Assembly: GCA_030533445.1 (NCBI GenBank)
Contig: CM060076.1
Coordinates: 6,582,501-6,646,500, forward strand
DNA: 64,000 nt
Direction: 5' to 3'
Source: Cyprinodon diabolis
Taxonomy: Eukaryota > Chordata > Actinopteri > Cyprinodontiformes > Cyprinodontidae
The stretch's first letter is position 1. Each line of letters starts with the position of its first letter. Shown one piece after another: positions 23,301-38,300 of the stretch. The notes under the pieces were generated by a model that was given only the letters and a program-made list of their open reading frames with translations, was not told where the DNA came from and searched no databases. Both the position numbers and the translations under genes were made by a program.

Positions 23301-26300
23301 GCGGTCAGCTCGACCCGTTTTCTTCCTGTTGCCTCTAACTGTGGGATGTTTCAGAATCTGCTAATTGTTGCCTTTTACCCTTTTCTTCAATCCTACCATC
23401 CACTCCCACCTTCAGCTGCTGTTTATCTTTCAAATATGAAGAAAAAGTGTTTTTCTGGTATTAAAGTAAGACATCTGTATTGTTTCTTTTGTGTTTTTTT
23501 TATATCAGAGAAAGGGACACAAAAGCAGATCTAAACAAATACATTCATATCTTATTTTTTGTCGTTTTTTCCAAATAAATCTTTAAGACCTGAACAAAAC
23601 TTATGTTTATAAAGCGGGCTGCTACAAAGTTCTGCAGGGAAGTAATTTAGCGATTTGAATTAGGTGAGTCTGAGGAAGGAAGCATATAGAAGCTCCATCA
23701 ATAAGGGATATATCTTATTAATATAATCCTGTTGATATTATCTTTTTTTTTTTTTTTTTTAACTGGTGCCTCCTAGACTGGGACCTGAGGACCACAATAA
23801 CACCTTTATGATCAACCAGAAGAGGCAGGGATTACAGATTTGTCCCTCCACTGTAATTTGGGTTCAGGCCAGCTCCACACGTGTCATTTCCTTCACCACT
23901 TTCATGTTTTCCAAATCCTGTAAACACTTGAGATGCTGCTCCACTACAGATGACCCACTTGGGAGCTGAACAAATGGTTTAAATTTAGCGGAGAATCGGC
24001 TCTAAACAAACTATTAAGGAAAGTTTATAGCTGTTCCAAACATGTCTAACAGACTTAAAGTTTGCAAATCAAACTGAATCTGGTAGAAGTAAAAGCAGGA
24101 ACAGAAAGGAATCTTTAGGCAATTACAGAAAAATTTTCCAAAGTATGCATGTCAGGGTTTTTTTTGTTTTTGTTTGTTTTTTTCAGTTTCAGTCCTATTT
24201 TTCCAAAACATTTAGGATAAAACTGGAGTCACCTCAGGACGGGATAAACCCTGAAGCGTCTCAAGATGTCGTCAGACGTCACAAACATGATTTGAGTTTA
24301 ATCCTCAAATTAACATCAGAGCAGTGCCCAATCATACACGTCAATGCTGCTCAGTAAAGTGCATAAAAAACGCATTAAACACCCACATTTCCTCCAAACT
24401 AGATCGCTAAATGTTGACTGTTATTTGTAGCTAAAACACATCAGCTGGGAATTTCCAGTTTTTCCCTCATTTGCATCCATGCAGTCAAATCTGTCCTTTA
24501 ACCCAAACAACAGAGGAAGCGCTCGTACCTCTCCTGCGACAGTCCAACCAGACTGCGTCCATCAACGCTCAGCAATTGGTCACCTGCTGCCAAACGGCCA
24601 TCCTGCAAATTCAGACATCCTTTAATAAGACCCCGCCAGCTTTGCCCGCTTCTTTTCCATGCTTCACGATCACTCACCATATCAGCGGCTCCACCTTTCA
24701 CCACAGACTTGATGTAGATGCCGAGCTTCTCCTGACCGGCACCCTGCAGACAGATATTAACACTGATGTTAATCTTCCTTCAGATGGATTCAAGCTTTTT
24801 TTTATTATTCTTTATTTCGAACATGCAAGAGAAAAACAAAAAAACAATGTTTAAAAACATTGGAGAGAAAAACAACAAACAAGGTACCCTTCTTTCCTGA
24901 GTTAATATACCTCTATTACATGTGCGAAAAGGAGTAGGAAGAAGTGAAACTTCTGTGCTCCTACCCGTTTAATTTATGTATTTCTTCAATTTACAATATT
25001 TATAATTATGTTGCTATATATATTAGGGCTGCAACAACGAATCGATAAAATCGATAAAAATAGACTTTTAAAAGCGTTGGCAACGAATTTCATCATCGAT
25101 TAGTTGTGTCGCGCGATTAATGCGTCATCAGCCGCCGCCGTCATCACTGCCACTTGATTGAAACGCGGGAAGAAGAAAAAAATACGGCAGAGCGAGCCAG
25201 CACCGCAGGTGAGCAAAGGCTGTTTTCAAAAGGCAGAAACGTCAAATGTTCTAATGACCGATACCGCAAACGCAAGCTGTGTCTCAATTCGCAGACAGCC
25301 TGCGCTTTGTAAAGCGAAAAAAGTCGTAACAGGCAACTTTTGTAAAAACAAATGAACATGGCGCGGAAGCACCACTGTTATGATGCAGCACCTGAAAAGG
25401 AAACACGTTGGAGCCTTCGATGGCAGTGAAGAGAGCTGATCAGCAGGGTGAGCGACCATGTTTGTTTCGTTTTAAAGTGGGGAAACGTAACGTTAGTTTC
25501 TCAGGTAGCTCATCTGATGCTTTCCTTACCTTGTTAGTAGGTTACAGACAGTGATAAGGTTGGCTACTTATTTTACTTTTAATTTCATTTGAATTAGCTT
25601 AAGCAGCGTTTATATTTACTTTATAAATAAATTAACTTGCAAATTATGAGGGCAAGGCTTTTAAAGTTTAAATCTTCTGGCAAAGATAAAGTAAAGAAGA
25701 TCCTGCAATTTATGGAAGTAAAGCAGAATAAAATCCAGCAAGATCAGTAATATGTCAATTAATTATATGCCACATTCCCATGTAAATATCTGTCTTTGGA
25801 GGATGTGTTTTTTAGCCCCCCTAGTTCTCTCATTTTTATTCCAAATACAATTTATAATTTGAATCACAGGGCTATTTTTATCTCTATGGTTAAGTATTTT
25901 CTCAAGTAGCAACTTTAACTGCTATACTTTCCTGTCTTAAAAGGCAGAACTCTTCTAGTCTAAAAAAAAACCCATTTGTTGAAATGGGGGGGCCTATTGT
26001 TTGAACCCCTTAGGGGCTTTTAAAAACAAAAATGTCTTTTTTGCGCTTTATGAAACAAAGTACCCTATATTTTGTGGATGTACAGCTACATTTCTCATGC
26101 AAGTTTGCGTAGTTTTAACACAAACATTTATTTTTCATATTGAACCAGTACAGTTAATGAGCAACCTGTACTTGTATTCTTGTTTGTTCTGTCTAAAATG
26201 TTTATTTTGGAATAAAGAGGTTAATATAAAAAATATTTTTTGTCCGATTCATCGATTAATCGAAAAAATAATCGACCGATTCATCGATTTTTAAAATAAT

Positions 26301-29300
26301 CGTTAGTTGCAGCCCTAATATATATTCATATAAATACATACCGACCTACACGTATACATACATAAATATGTATACACATATACCTTCATACATATATACA
26401 AATAAACAAAAAACACAAACAACTTTCTACAATGCTTCTCTATACCTTTTGAAAATAATTTCTTTGTACATTTTTTTGAAAAGGAATATGTTTGTGCATT
26501 GCTTTAAAGTTTCACACAAATCCTAATAAAACATTCAGACCTTATACTTAAACAAAACTGTGATCAGGAAGATAAGTCGAATTCCTTAGAGACTTTTTAA
26601 GGGCTAGGAGACAGAAATCTGCATTATTTACAAAAAAATAAATCCCTAAAATGTCCTTTTGTAATAATGGTATGCAGCATCTCCTCCTAGAAAGGCAGAA
26701 CCCAATGTAGAACCAGAACCAGGGCTTTACCCTTGCATAGCAGCTGGGAGCATGATGGGAATTTGATTGTTCATTCCAGATTTGTTTGGTGGATAAAGTG
26801 AAATATTATACTGTGATGGAAACACAGGGATCACCTTTAAAAGTAATCCGGTTCTGCATTCCTGAGATAAATTACAGCTTGTTTCCATTGGAGTCAGATT
26901 CTCGAGGCATCGCTGTGGAGACAGAGGTACCTTTACTCAAAACGTTTCTGTAGCTGATTTGGTTTTGTTGGATTCTGAGTCATGACCTTCACTGACCAAT
27001 GACGCCGTTCTCAACCAGAAATAGTCTGCTCCTGTAAGCCTAAGGTGTATTGTTACCCAGCCTGCTCTACAACTGGGTTTTGTGACCTCGTATTTTACAA
27101 ACCACAGCATATTTTCATAAGTAAAGTTTGCAGGACTACGATGTACCACGGGCACATTTCATTTCTGAAAAAAAATAAATGACCAATTATCATCATAGGC
27201 TGCCAAATGAGTGGACAACATCACCAACATGAGCACAGAGCAGTCAGAAGGGAGATTACACTGTGAAGACCCAACAAGGAAACAAACCTAGTAAAGTCAA
27301 AGCCAGCGTTTGCCAGAGTCTAAAATGTTAATACTCTGATATAGAATTTAAATCCTCCTTCTCACATATAAAGCCTTAAATGGCCAAGCTCCATCTGATA
27401 TCAGAGATCTGATTGTTCCTTATGTTCCTAACAGAGCACTTCACTCTCAATCTGCAGGTTTACTAGTGGTTCCTAGAATTTCTAAAAGTAGAATGAGAGG
27501 CAGATCTTTTAGTTATCAGGCTCCTCTCCTGTGGAACCAACTACCAGTTTGTCCGTGAGGCAGACACCCTGCTCAGTGTAGCAGTGGGTAGCAGTGCTGC
27601 CTTGCAGCAAGAAGATTCCGGGTTCAATTCCCAGCCCGGCATCTTCCTTCACAGAGTTTGCGGTGATAACTGTTACTGTTAGGTTAATTGGCTTCTCTAA
27701 ATGTTCCTTAGTTGTGAGTGTGTGGGTGAACTGTTGTTTATCCTGTTTGTCTCTGTGTTGACCTGTGATGGACGGGTGACCTGTCCATGGTGTTCCTCGC
27801 CTCTCGCCTGTAGTCAGCAGGAGATGGGCACCAGCACCCCTCACGACCCGCTTGTGATAAGCGTGACAAAAATGGATGGATGGATTAAAACTTTCCTTTT
27901 TGATAAAGCTTATAGTTAGAGTGGCTCAGGTTATCCTGAGCTATCTCTATAGTTATGCTGCTATAGGCCTAGAATGCTGGAGGACAACGGGGAAATAGGG
28001 ACCCCTATTTCATCATTCTATCTCTATTCTCCTATTTTGCAGAATCTGTTAGTTCAATCTCTAATGTTCTGCTATCTGCTTTTTCTCATAGTAGCTTAAT
28101 CTGGTCTGTTCCTGTTTGGATGTGACTCCATCCTGGAGAGAAATATCAGCTGCGCTGCTGCCATCAACACCGTTGTTTATAGATGTTGGAGATAGGCCTG
28201 TTTTTCCAGTGTGGTCCTGGTTCTCTGACTGTGACTGGCTAGATGTGCTTCCTTTATCCTCTGGCATGGGAGCTGGCTCGGAGCTCGTCTGCCTGGCTGT
28301 GTGTTTCCTGGACGGGCCGCCTTTTACAGTTGCCTTTTGTATCTCTGCTTCTGTCTCCTTGAACCCCAGTCGGCCTCAGCAGATGGCCGCTCACACTGAG
28401 CCTGGTTCTGCTGGAGGTTTCTTCCTGTTAAAAGGGAGTTTTTCCTCTTCACTGTTGCTACAAGCATGCTTAGTGTGAGGGATTGTATTTGAGTCAATGA
28501 GTCGATGCAATCAACTGTTTTCCTTAGATAGAAAACTTTGAATCAATTTGACTGGATGATCTGGTGAACTGTAAAGTGCCTCGCGATTACACGTGTTGTG
28601 AATTTGGCGCCATAGAAATAAATTGAATTTAACTGAATCTCAAATTCTGATACTTCATGCAACTTTTGTTTGCATACTTTTGCTATGGTAAATTTTGAAT
28701 ATCTATTATTTGCAAATTTCAAGATGAATACCTCAAAACATTGTTTAATTACGTCATATTTTTGATATTTATTTTGCATTTATTTGCAAACCTGCTGAAC
28801 TAGAATCTGTGTGTCTGTTAAAGAATTTCTGATTTGAGATTGAAAAGTGTATTTTTCATGTTAGTAAAAATGTTTTTAATGCCTTAAATTATGTGTTTGG
28901 TATTAAAAATCTAATATTTTTCCTCTGTGTCAATATCAAGTTTGAATTAAAAAAAAACCAAGACCTCTCGTCCATGAGAGTTGAAAATATAATTTTAATT
29001 ACTTCCATGGAGAAGGGAAAAAAATAAAACATCAGCAGCAGCAGTGATCAATGTCAAAAAATAATCTGCATTAGCATTGCCATTAAAAAAAGGTCCTTGG
29101 TCTTGGGCCCGTCGACAGGAAAAGAAGTGATTCAGTTGTGTAGGTCAGTACAGCTAAATCCTATTATTGATCTCAAAGTTTGTATTGTAGCAAAACAAAG
29201 TGAGAATGACTGAAATCATAAAATAAAAGAAAAATTCCAACTACTTCAACATACATGTTACAAGCTAAAACACACACCTCCAAATTGCACAGTTAAGCCA

Positions 29301-32300
29301 TTTTATTCCTTTATACTTGAACTACAGATTGAGTGAAGAACACAGGTCCAGCTAATTATTGGATATGTAGGTTATGCATGAATCATTCCAACAACAAATT
29401 CTTTAGAAAGTCTTACAAACTGCCCTGCTAAGTTGTCTAAATGCAGCTCAGGAACGCTGCTGAAGAGCAGGTTGTTCTCTGCTATCTTGCACAACTTCCC
29501 ACAACATTTCTTTCCGACTTTTTATGTACTTTAAGTTCCAACCAAGAACTCCTCATTCCTTGTGTTGCTCAAGAAGATTCTTAATGGCTTTGGCTGTATG
29601 TTTGGGATCCAAAATGCACAACGAATTAAGCATGATAAGAAGTCAAAGTTGCTGTATGTCATGACGAATCTGAGTAACTGAACTGGCAGAAAACTCTGAA
29701 CATGCCAAGAAATAACTGCTTTAATGAATGGAAACCAACATCAAGAATTCCTTACAACAGATTTATATGGACCAGAAAGATTAAACGAAACAAAATTTGG
29801 ATGCAAAAAAGGTTTTTGTTTTAACACCAGACACCTAAATAAACCAGGTCCCAAAAACAGAAGACATCAAACACAATCAGAGGTGTTCCTATGTTCCTCC
29901 TCCTCCTCTGCATTTTTTCCTGTTATACTTTAAGCTCTGCACAGATGCATATCATCTCATAATATTTGCTCAAACCAAAATCCCTTCTTTGCAAAAAAGC
30001 ACAGAAAAAATGAGGGTAAACAGGCTGCACTGTCAGTGCAAATACACCCAGACAGCTCAGAGCTTCTGTGGAGTTTTTGAGTGGATTTCCTGTGGAGTGG
30101 GTAGAAGGCTCAGAGCCCAGCGAAGAGTTGGGATATTATTAGACAGATCACACACTTTATTTACCATCTTGACATGTTTATCCTTGGAATCTGTGCAGGA
30201 GTAGAAACAGAAACCAGAAAAACATTTCCAAGCAGAGAAACGCCCGAGGAGCATTTCTAACATTTCAGGTTAGATAAACTGAAGCTTTTTAAAGTACGAG
30301 ACTATAAAGATCGAGTTAAGGGCGGCTCACTTTAAAAACATCAAAAAAGAGCCTGAAGATCCAGTTTTACATTATTCGTCAAGTTAGCTGCTATCACAAG
30401 ATGGTTTTCACAATCATTGTGATCCTGAAATTTGTTAATGTCCCATGAAATACAGAAATAACTAAATAAATAGATGTTACATTATTTGTTAATTTATTAA
30501 TCTTATACATGATTCAGATATCAAATATACCAATAAATTGTAAAATTCATAATTATTTAATTAAATATCTCATTAGATAATCCAAAATACATCTAAAATG
30601 ATGATATAATGTAATGTATGTTTTTATATTAATATGAATAAATATAGAGTAAAGTAATTACATGCAGTTTTATCAGTTTCCTAGTTTTTGGCATTGCTAT
30701 GTTTGGCGTCACAGGGTGAAATGTTTGGAAAAACCTGGTTCAAAGGATAGATAACTGGATATCTGGCTCTGGAAAAATGAAATTCCAGGTGAAAAATACT
30801 TGGAATAAGTTTATTATATGCATTTGTTTTAAATAATTTTTAAACTGCAAAATTACTTTTCTAAAAACTCAGAACCAGTTTGTTAGGGTTGTTAAGTTTC
30901 TCCAACTTTAACCTATAAAAAATGAAACAAAGACAGTGTAAGATTTTTCCTGTAATGCTTTGCTAAGGGAAGGGCAGAGCTGGGATCACTGTGTGCATCT
31001 TCGCTTGGCTCGACACTTGCAGGCCTTTTTATTGAGCAGTCAACACATTACAACAGCAGGCGTTAGTTTCGATTACGCAATCTCTTAAACATAGCATGAA
31101 CTTTTAAAATAGGGAACTTGTCTGGTCTCAGTATACGCTTTTAAAAAAGGTGTCGGGGGTTAAGAACTTTTAACTTCTGTGTTTCTCAAATGAAAAACAG
31201 GAAAGCATTCTTGCAAAACATTTGACCGTCTTATGAGCTGCATACACTATTTCCACTGATAAGAGTAACAGAGAAAAAAATGATTGAGAGCAATATAAAA
31301 CATATGAATGAATAAAATGATAAAAACAACAGAAATCAAAATAACTCCTTCACAGTTAAATTACCTAGATCATAAACATTTGGTCTTGTTTTGTCTCTAG
31401 AGTGAACTTTGTTTATGGAGAGCCATTTCAGCCAAAATTAAATAAATAAATAAATGGGTGAAATAAATAAAAAATGAGTAAAAAAATCAAAAAATGAAGA
31501 AAATGAGTGAAATAAATAAAAAATTTGTTAAATAAATAATTTAGCTTTTTCATTAAACCATTTTTTAATTTATTTATTTTTCATATTATCAATTTCCCAA
31601 TTTCTCTTTTTCATTTATCTATTTGTCATTTATCCCTTTATCCATTTACCCATTTTTCATTAATCTAATTTTCATTTAACCAGTTTTTAATTTCCCTTTT
31701 TCACTAAGCCAATTTTTTTTATTTTTTTATTTTTCAGATTATCTATTTCTCCATTTCTGTTTTATCTATTTTTCATTTATCTATTTTTCATTTGTCCATT
31801 TTTCATTTATCCCTTTATTTATTTACCCATTTTTCATTAATCTATTTTTTAATTTAACCATTTTTCAATTTCCTTTTTAAATTAACCCGATTTTCTATTT
31901 CCCAGTTTCATTAATCAATTTCTCATATATCCCTTTTTTTACTTACCCATTTTCTTTTATCTCTTTATCTATTTACCCATTTTTCATTAATCTCTTTATC
32001 CATTTACCCATTTTTCATGAATCTAATTTTCATTTAACCACTTTTCAATTTCCCTTTTTCATTAAGCCAATTATTTTATTTATTTATTTTTCAGATTATC
32101 TATTTCTCAATTTCTGTTTTATCTATATTTCATTTATCTATTTTTCATTTGTCCATTTTTCATTAATCTATCTTTTAATTTAACCACTGTTCAATTTCCT
32201 TTTTCCATTAACCCGATTTCCTATTTCCCGGTTTCATTAATCAATTTCTCATATATCCCTTTTTTATTTACTAATTTTTCTTTTATCTATTTTTCATTTA

Positions 32301-35300
32301 CCATTTGTTTGAAAAAAAATTAATTTTCCCATTTTCCAATTTTAATAGAATGTGATAAATTAAAAAATAAGGAAATACTTAATGAATAAGGGAAATTGGA
32401 AAATGGGAAAATTTAAAATTTTTCAAACATATGGTAAATGAAAAATAGATAAAAGAAAATTGGTAAATAAAAAAGGAATATATGAGAAATTGATTAATGA
32501 AACCGGGAAATAGGAAATCGGGTTAATGTAAAAAAGAAATTGAACAGTGGTTAAATTAAAAGATAGATTAATGAAAAATGGGTAAATAGATAAAGAGATT
32601 AATGAAAAATGGACAAATGAAAAATAGATAAATGAAAAATAGATAAAACAGAAATTGAGAAATAGATAATCTGAAAAATAAATGAATAAAATAATTGGCT
32701 TAATGAAAAAGGGAAATTGAAAAGTGGTTAAATGAAAATTAGATTAATGAAAAATGGGTAAATGGATAAAGGGATAAATGACAAATAGATAAATGAAAAA
32801 GAGAAATTGGGAAATTGATAATATGAAAAATAAATAAATTAAAAAATGGTTTAATGAAAAAGCTAAATTATTTATTTAACAAATTTTTTATTTATTTCAC
32901 TCATTTTCTTCATTTTTTGATTTTTTTTTACTCATTTTTTTTATTTATTTCACCCATTTATTTATTTATTTAATTTTGGCTGAAATGGCTCTCCATAGAA
33001 TTGGCTCTCCATATAGAGTGAACTTTGTTGACTGTAAACCTTTTCCCTGAGCAGGAAAGAAAATGAAGTCCAAGTTTAAAATAATTAGCTTCCTTTAAAT
33101 AACAAAGAGCTTTGTGCAACTTTGTCATCTTCATTTAAGAAATTGTTTCCTGAGATTTTGCAGTAAACCACAACAAGGGCAAAAGCATTAATTTGCTGCA
33201 AATCTTTCTAACAGAGCTTGGACATAGTTGGGGTTGAACTTTGCGTCATGCGTCTCATTCAGACCAATTTCCCAGCTTTTCCAGTAGAAGGATCAGAGAC
33301 ACAATGGCTGCTTTCTGTTTTTCATGTTTCTGTCATAAAAAGAAAAGGCGTAATGAAGGCATGAACTTCCTGTTAGGGACCGTTCAAATACTGGAGCATC
33401 CGTCTCAGATGGAGCCGCAGCTCCCAGCGCTTTGCCAGAATGAGGACTTGGGGCGCCAGAGACTCTTGAGGGAATCCCCTCTGAGAGTTAGAGGAGTTTA
33501 GTTGGTTAAAGGGATCCTGCTGGGGTTTTTTGGGGGGAAATACTCAACACTAGTTTGACAGAAATCAAGATTATTTGTACAGAAACGTTTATAGACAAGA
33601 AAACCACAAGAAGGTTTCCATAGAATGGATATTTAACCTTCAATCACTCATCTATGAGGGGTTCAGTAGTAAGTTACTTTGATCTTCTCAAGGAAAAAAC
33701 TTCATTTACATCAAATACTAAAAAAATAGACCAAAAGGTCACGTTTTCCACACAATTTAGTCTTAGAAATCAAAATTTTTATATTATTATTCTTTTAGGC
33801 CTTTCAGTCCTGTGTAGAATCCTTTACTGCACAATTACATAAGTGTAAAAATATCTCTAGATTTTTATAACATATTAACAGACTTAAATGTTCAGCAGGG
33901 AAGTAAAAGAGAAAAGAGCAGCATTCCTGGTCTATTTATGTGCAAATACTAAACTGGCCAAGAAATATGGATCAAGATCCAAAGATCCTGAATGCAAGAC
34001 GCCATTTATTCAACAACCACTCATCTAAAAAGGTTTTTTCCACATTTATCTCAATATGACAACATCTTAATAACAATCCACAAACACACCACTGGCACTA
34101 TTTGGCAGGGTTTTTCAAAACACAACATGCTGGTTAGAAAACAGAAGAGACCCTAAACTGTGATTTACTGGACAGCTGTGGCTCCTTAAGGAGCTTTGGC
34201 CCCAAAAGGTGATGAGGCCTCCGTTAAGGTGGAAAGAAGAAGTTTAATATGTTTCCACTAAGTCCTCAATGTAAATACTTCCCACTTTATGAAAACATCT
34301 TTATCTTATGGTTTCTCAGTTTAATCCATTGAGCGTATGCTCAACGTAATAAGTCTACTGGCATAAACACTGAAATTAATTTTTTGATTAAATTACTCCA
34401 TTTTATTTTACCAAAACATTAAAACACAAAAACTAAAGGCATTTAGTCTAGCTTCAAAATAAGTAGCTATGTCCTTTTTACTACCCTATGCTGGGTTGTG
34501 AATAAGTCAAAATAAGTGATAAAAATTAAAGTGATGTTAAATTTATCTGAACAAAGATAAAGATGGTGAGTTTTAAAAACAACTATTTTTAAAAATGATG
34601 TGTCAAAGTTTTGAAATGATGCTCCATCTCCACCAACCCTCAGCTCATGTATTTAATGGACGTCTCTAAGGTCCCTGAACTCCTTCTTACTAAACCGTAA
34701 AAGAAGAAAAACTCAAAACTCACTTGATTAAAACGGACTTGAACAGTTTTGACAAGAATTCAAAAGATTTGCAGTAAGAAACTGAAGTCATGATCAATAA
34801 ATCTTTTAAAGATCTATTTTTACTTAGATAAATAGGATTTTGTTCTGTATTTTATCTCATTTGTAGATGAAATACCAAACAAAATGTTCACTTTAGTTTC
34901 AGTACTTTTATTCGATTTGTCTTGATTTTTTTTTTCTCTTCTTACGTTCAAAATAGACTCTAGAAGGAAGTTAACTATGAAGCCAGACTCTGGTGGTATG
35001 GTTTGATAAATAAAATGTTTTAAATTGCATTATTACTGTTGAATGTATCCATTAACTCCTAACCTTATAAACAGTCCCCTGTCTTTATGCTACCATAATG
35101 TCCTGAAGATATTCCATGAGATTTAGCATCTAAGTCAGTAAAGAAATAAACCAGCTTCAGTAACACAGGAAGTTAGGGTCTATTCATCAGGCTAAATGTT
35201 TTAAAGAGCTGGAAATGACCATAATATAAATCCTACCAATTATTGCATCCAGGTGATCCTTTATGATTGCTTGTTTTATACAACTGCATTAAAATAGGGA

Positions 35301-38300
35301 GGATTATTCAATATATTCTCCATCTTCTATTTTTGTTTTTATCTTCATTTTGCTTTAAACTAGCACTTTAGCTTAAAATAAAATGACAATGAAAACAAAA
35401 ATAGATGAAAATCAGTTGGCTCTCAGTTCTCTTTAAATTACGCTTAGCAAGAACAAAAGGGGTTTTCATTGTTAGATGCTTTGCAGACTTAGCGTGACGT
35501 TTTTCCTCCTTGGACATCATCCACCGAGTGATGTCACATTTGTTTTCTTCCGCCGCTTTGCGGCTGACCCATGGAGAAAACCACCATGGACATCAGACTC
35601 ACACAATCACGTAGGCCTGATTTATAGCAGGCAGAAAGTGCTGCTGATGCAGGCACCACAATTACAGCCTGCAAAGATAAAGCGTGTCGACCTGCTCTCC
35701 GACTGCAGCCCATAAAACCACTAATCCATAGGAGACCGTTTAAAAGCTGGCAGACATCAGCAGCCCAACACGCCCACACAGGTATTGGAAAGCGTTTTAG
35801 TAGATTAAACTGCCTCTGTTTAAACCTATGAGGTTCTGACATGATGTTTTACAACTTTACAGTTTCTGGGCTGAAACCGACCCAGTACAAGCAGATATCT
35901 GATACCAGCCAAAGAAGTGTTACTGCTACCTGATTATTAGAAATAGGTTACTGAACTCAAACATCTACCAGAGAAAAGACCTGGTATTTGGAACAAACAA
36001 AAAAAACCTAAACCAATTGAGGAAAAATATATATTAAATGAAAAAATGCTTATACTTTAATTAAAAAAGTAAAGCATTAGTAAAAATGGATGTTCTACTT
36101 TAACAAGATGCTGCTTCTGTTTGGTAGGAAACAAATTAAAGGTATAAAGGAGGATGTTCTTTTTCCGGGTGGATCACCAATTTAATTGGTCATTCTAATT
36201 GTCAATCATTCTGGTGATATGTTTACGTAAGGCCGTTAGACATGCTTGTCCCCATTTTCGCTTACCAGTGAGTTTGACATAGTGGGAAAATGGTACCGTA
36301 ATTTTCGGACTATTAGGCGCACCCGAATAAAAGCCGCAGAAGCTAAATTGCATGATTTGTACATATACAAGCCGCACGGACTATAAGCCATAGGTTTTTT
36401 ATGTTTAACACAAACTGCCTTGCGCTCGCAATGTCCGTCTTTCTCGCCGTCGTTCTATCTCGTACCTCTCGCGGTAGAAGTCTGCTTCCGGAGGACCTCC
36501 GCATTCCCACGCGCGGCTACCGTACTTGTGTGTTGAAGCAAATGTGACGTCAACATGGTAAAATCCATAGATTTAGGTATTACCCTAGTGGCCGTTAGCT
36601 ATAAAAACAACCATAGATAAGCAGCATTGTTATATAAGCTGCAAGGTCGAAAAATGGGGGAAAAGTTGCGGCTTATAGTCCGAAAATTACATGAAAACAG
36701 TAACTTTAAAACAGAGCGTGCACGAGGAGAAATGGACTCATGCATGCTCTTGCACGTGTATAATAGACGCGGTACAGGGTTGTGTATGTGCATTTGTTTT
36801 TAAGTGGAGAGGCATAGTCTTTTAAAAAAAATTATGAATAATCTCCCCAATACCTTTAAAAAAAGTGTTAGGAAATATTTCAAAACATGGCATGATAAGA
36901 TAAATGTTTGCGTTCCATAAACTCTGGAAAACAGAGTCAGTGTGTGAGAAAACTTTCAGAAACAGAACAAAGAAAAAAAACCTGCCGCCCTTATGTTTTT
37001 TTTTTCATGAACAAGGATGTGCAGTTAGAGTGGCCAAAGTGCGACTTGGGGGGCCGAATGTGGCCCTTTGACCAATGTTGTTTCTATTTTGTTTTAGCAG
37101 TTTTGACAGACAAAAACCTCCTTAAATAAGAATAATAATAGGAAATGCCCCTCCCAGAGACAGTAAGAACCTGCCTTTTTTAAAAGATGAGCAATTGTTT
37201 TGACTGCTTAAGTTCCCTGTTAAATGTGATAAGTTCATCATCATCTTTATTTGTAGAGCACTGTAAAACAGCTAAGAGCTGAAAACGTGCTGAATTAGCT
37301 AAAAAGTTGGTGTAATAATGGGAATTTCTTATTTGTATGCACAGTTAAACAGTTAAATAAACATCCAAGGAGAGTGTGAAATTAAAAATACATCACCATG
37401 CATTCATTATGATGCATAAGGGCACTGTGGTTTAACTATACACAGCTCTAACAAAAATCACCAAAACATTTGTTTATCTTCTATGGAAAGTATCGGTTCA
37501 GGAGTCAATTCTTAAATGTTTTAGGATCTTTTTGTAGTTAACTATATATTATTAAGAGGCTGCAGCTTTAAGTTTATCACCTAAAAGAGCAAAAAAAGAA
37601 AAGTAATTTGCTGTATATTAAAGGAGGCAGCTATAAAAAAATAAAAAAAATATATATATATATATATACCTAAGCAGCTCCTTCCTCTCTATAACATTCA
37701 ACTGGCAGAAAAAAAAAACTCCAAAACAAACTCAAAGAAAAACAAATTCTCCAATCCTGCAAACATCAGGCAACTATAAACCGAACTCTAATCTCTGCCG
37801 TCTGTTTTGGGTCATTTAAGTGAGTGTTGGTTTGTCCACTATCAGCTCAGTTATTATTGGAACGGTGCTGAACCAGTTCACCCGTTTGAAGTAACGTTTA
37901 GATGCTGATTGGTGCTGAAAGTTTGCCTCCGTTTGGGAAAGAATAAGCTGATTTTGTTTAAGATCTACCCGACTGAACCGAGAGAGCAAGAATCCAGAGA
38001 AAGAGCCAGATGGTTTGCGATATACAGGAAGGAATGATTTCTTTGGACCAAAAGTGTTGAAATCTTAGCAATCCAATGAATGCAATGCTTCTGCCAGCTT
38101 GTTTTCATTGTGCAAGTTTTTCTCCCCGAGTTATCAAATAAAATCGAGCTTATGGGGACTCAAGCAAAAGAGAAAAATTAAATTAAATCTAGCAACGGTT
38201 ATAGGTCTTTATGTCAGGAAGAAAATACTGGTTCAAAGCAGTTTGTTGTTGATTATTCGATGGGTTCTGGAAGTCCTAAATAAAGCATTTCATGGAACAA

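Larger units (their letters stand above)
21055..24528 (-). other. afdn intron, 3.5 kb
   Basis: Contains a CACTGG MITE (22152-22410) and a diverged helicase-fragment element (22448-22790). 21060-22140 and 23170-24520 hold AT-rich DNA with poly-T runs (23742-23760) and no recognised gene. Confidence 0.7.

Noticed and set aside
31430..33000. CRISPR-like or satellite array
   Set aside because: The repeated units are degenerate, lack spacers, and belong to one fold-back element in a vertebrate genome.
33241..33501. Open frame of 86 codons, plus strand
   Set aside because: No recognisable domain, low-complexity residue mix and no splice or promoter context; fits chance in intron DNA.
35476..35842. 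Overlapping frames on both strands
   Set aside because: No known motif on either strand, and no splice sites that would fit afdn phases; a PDZ exon is not missing here.
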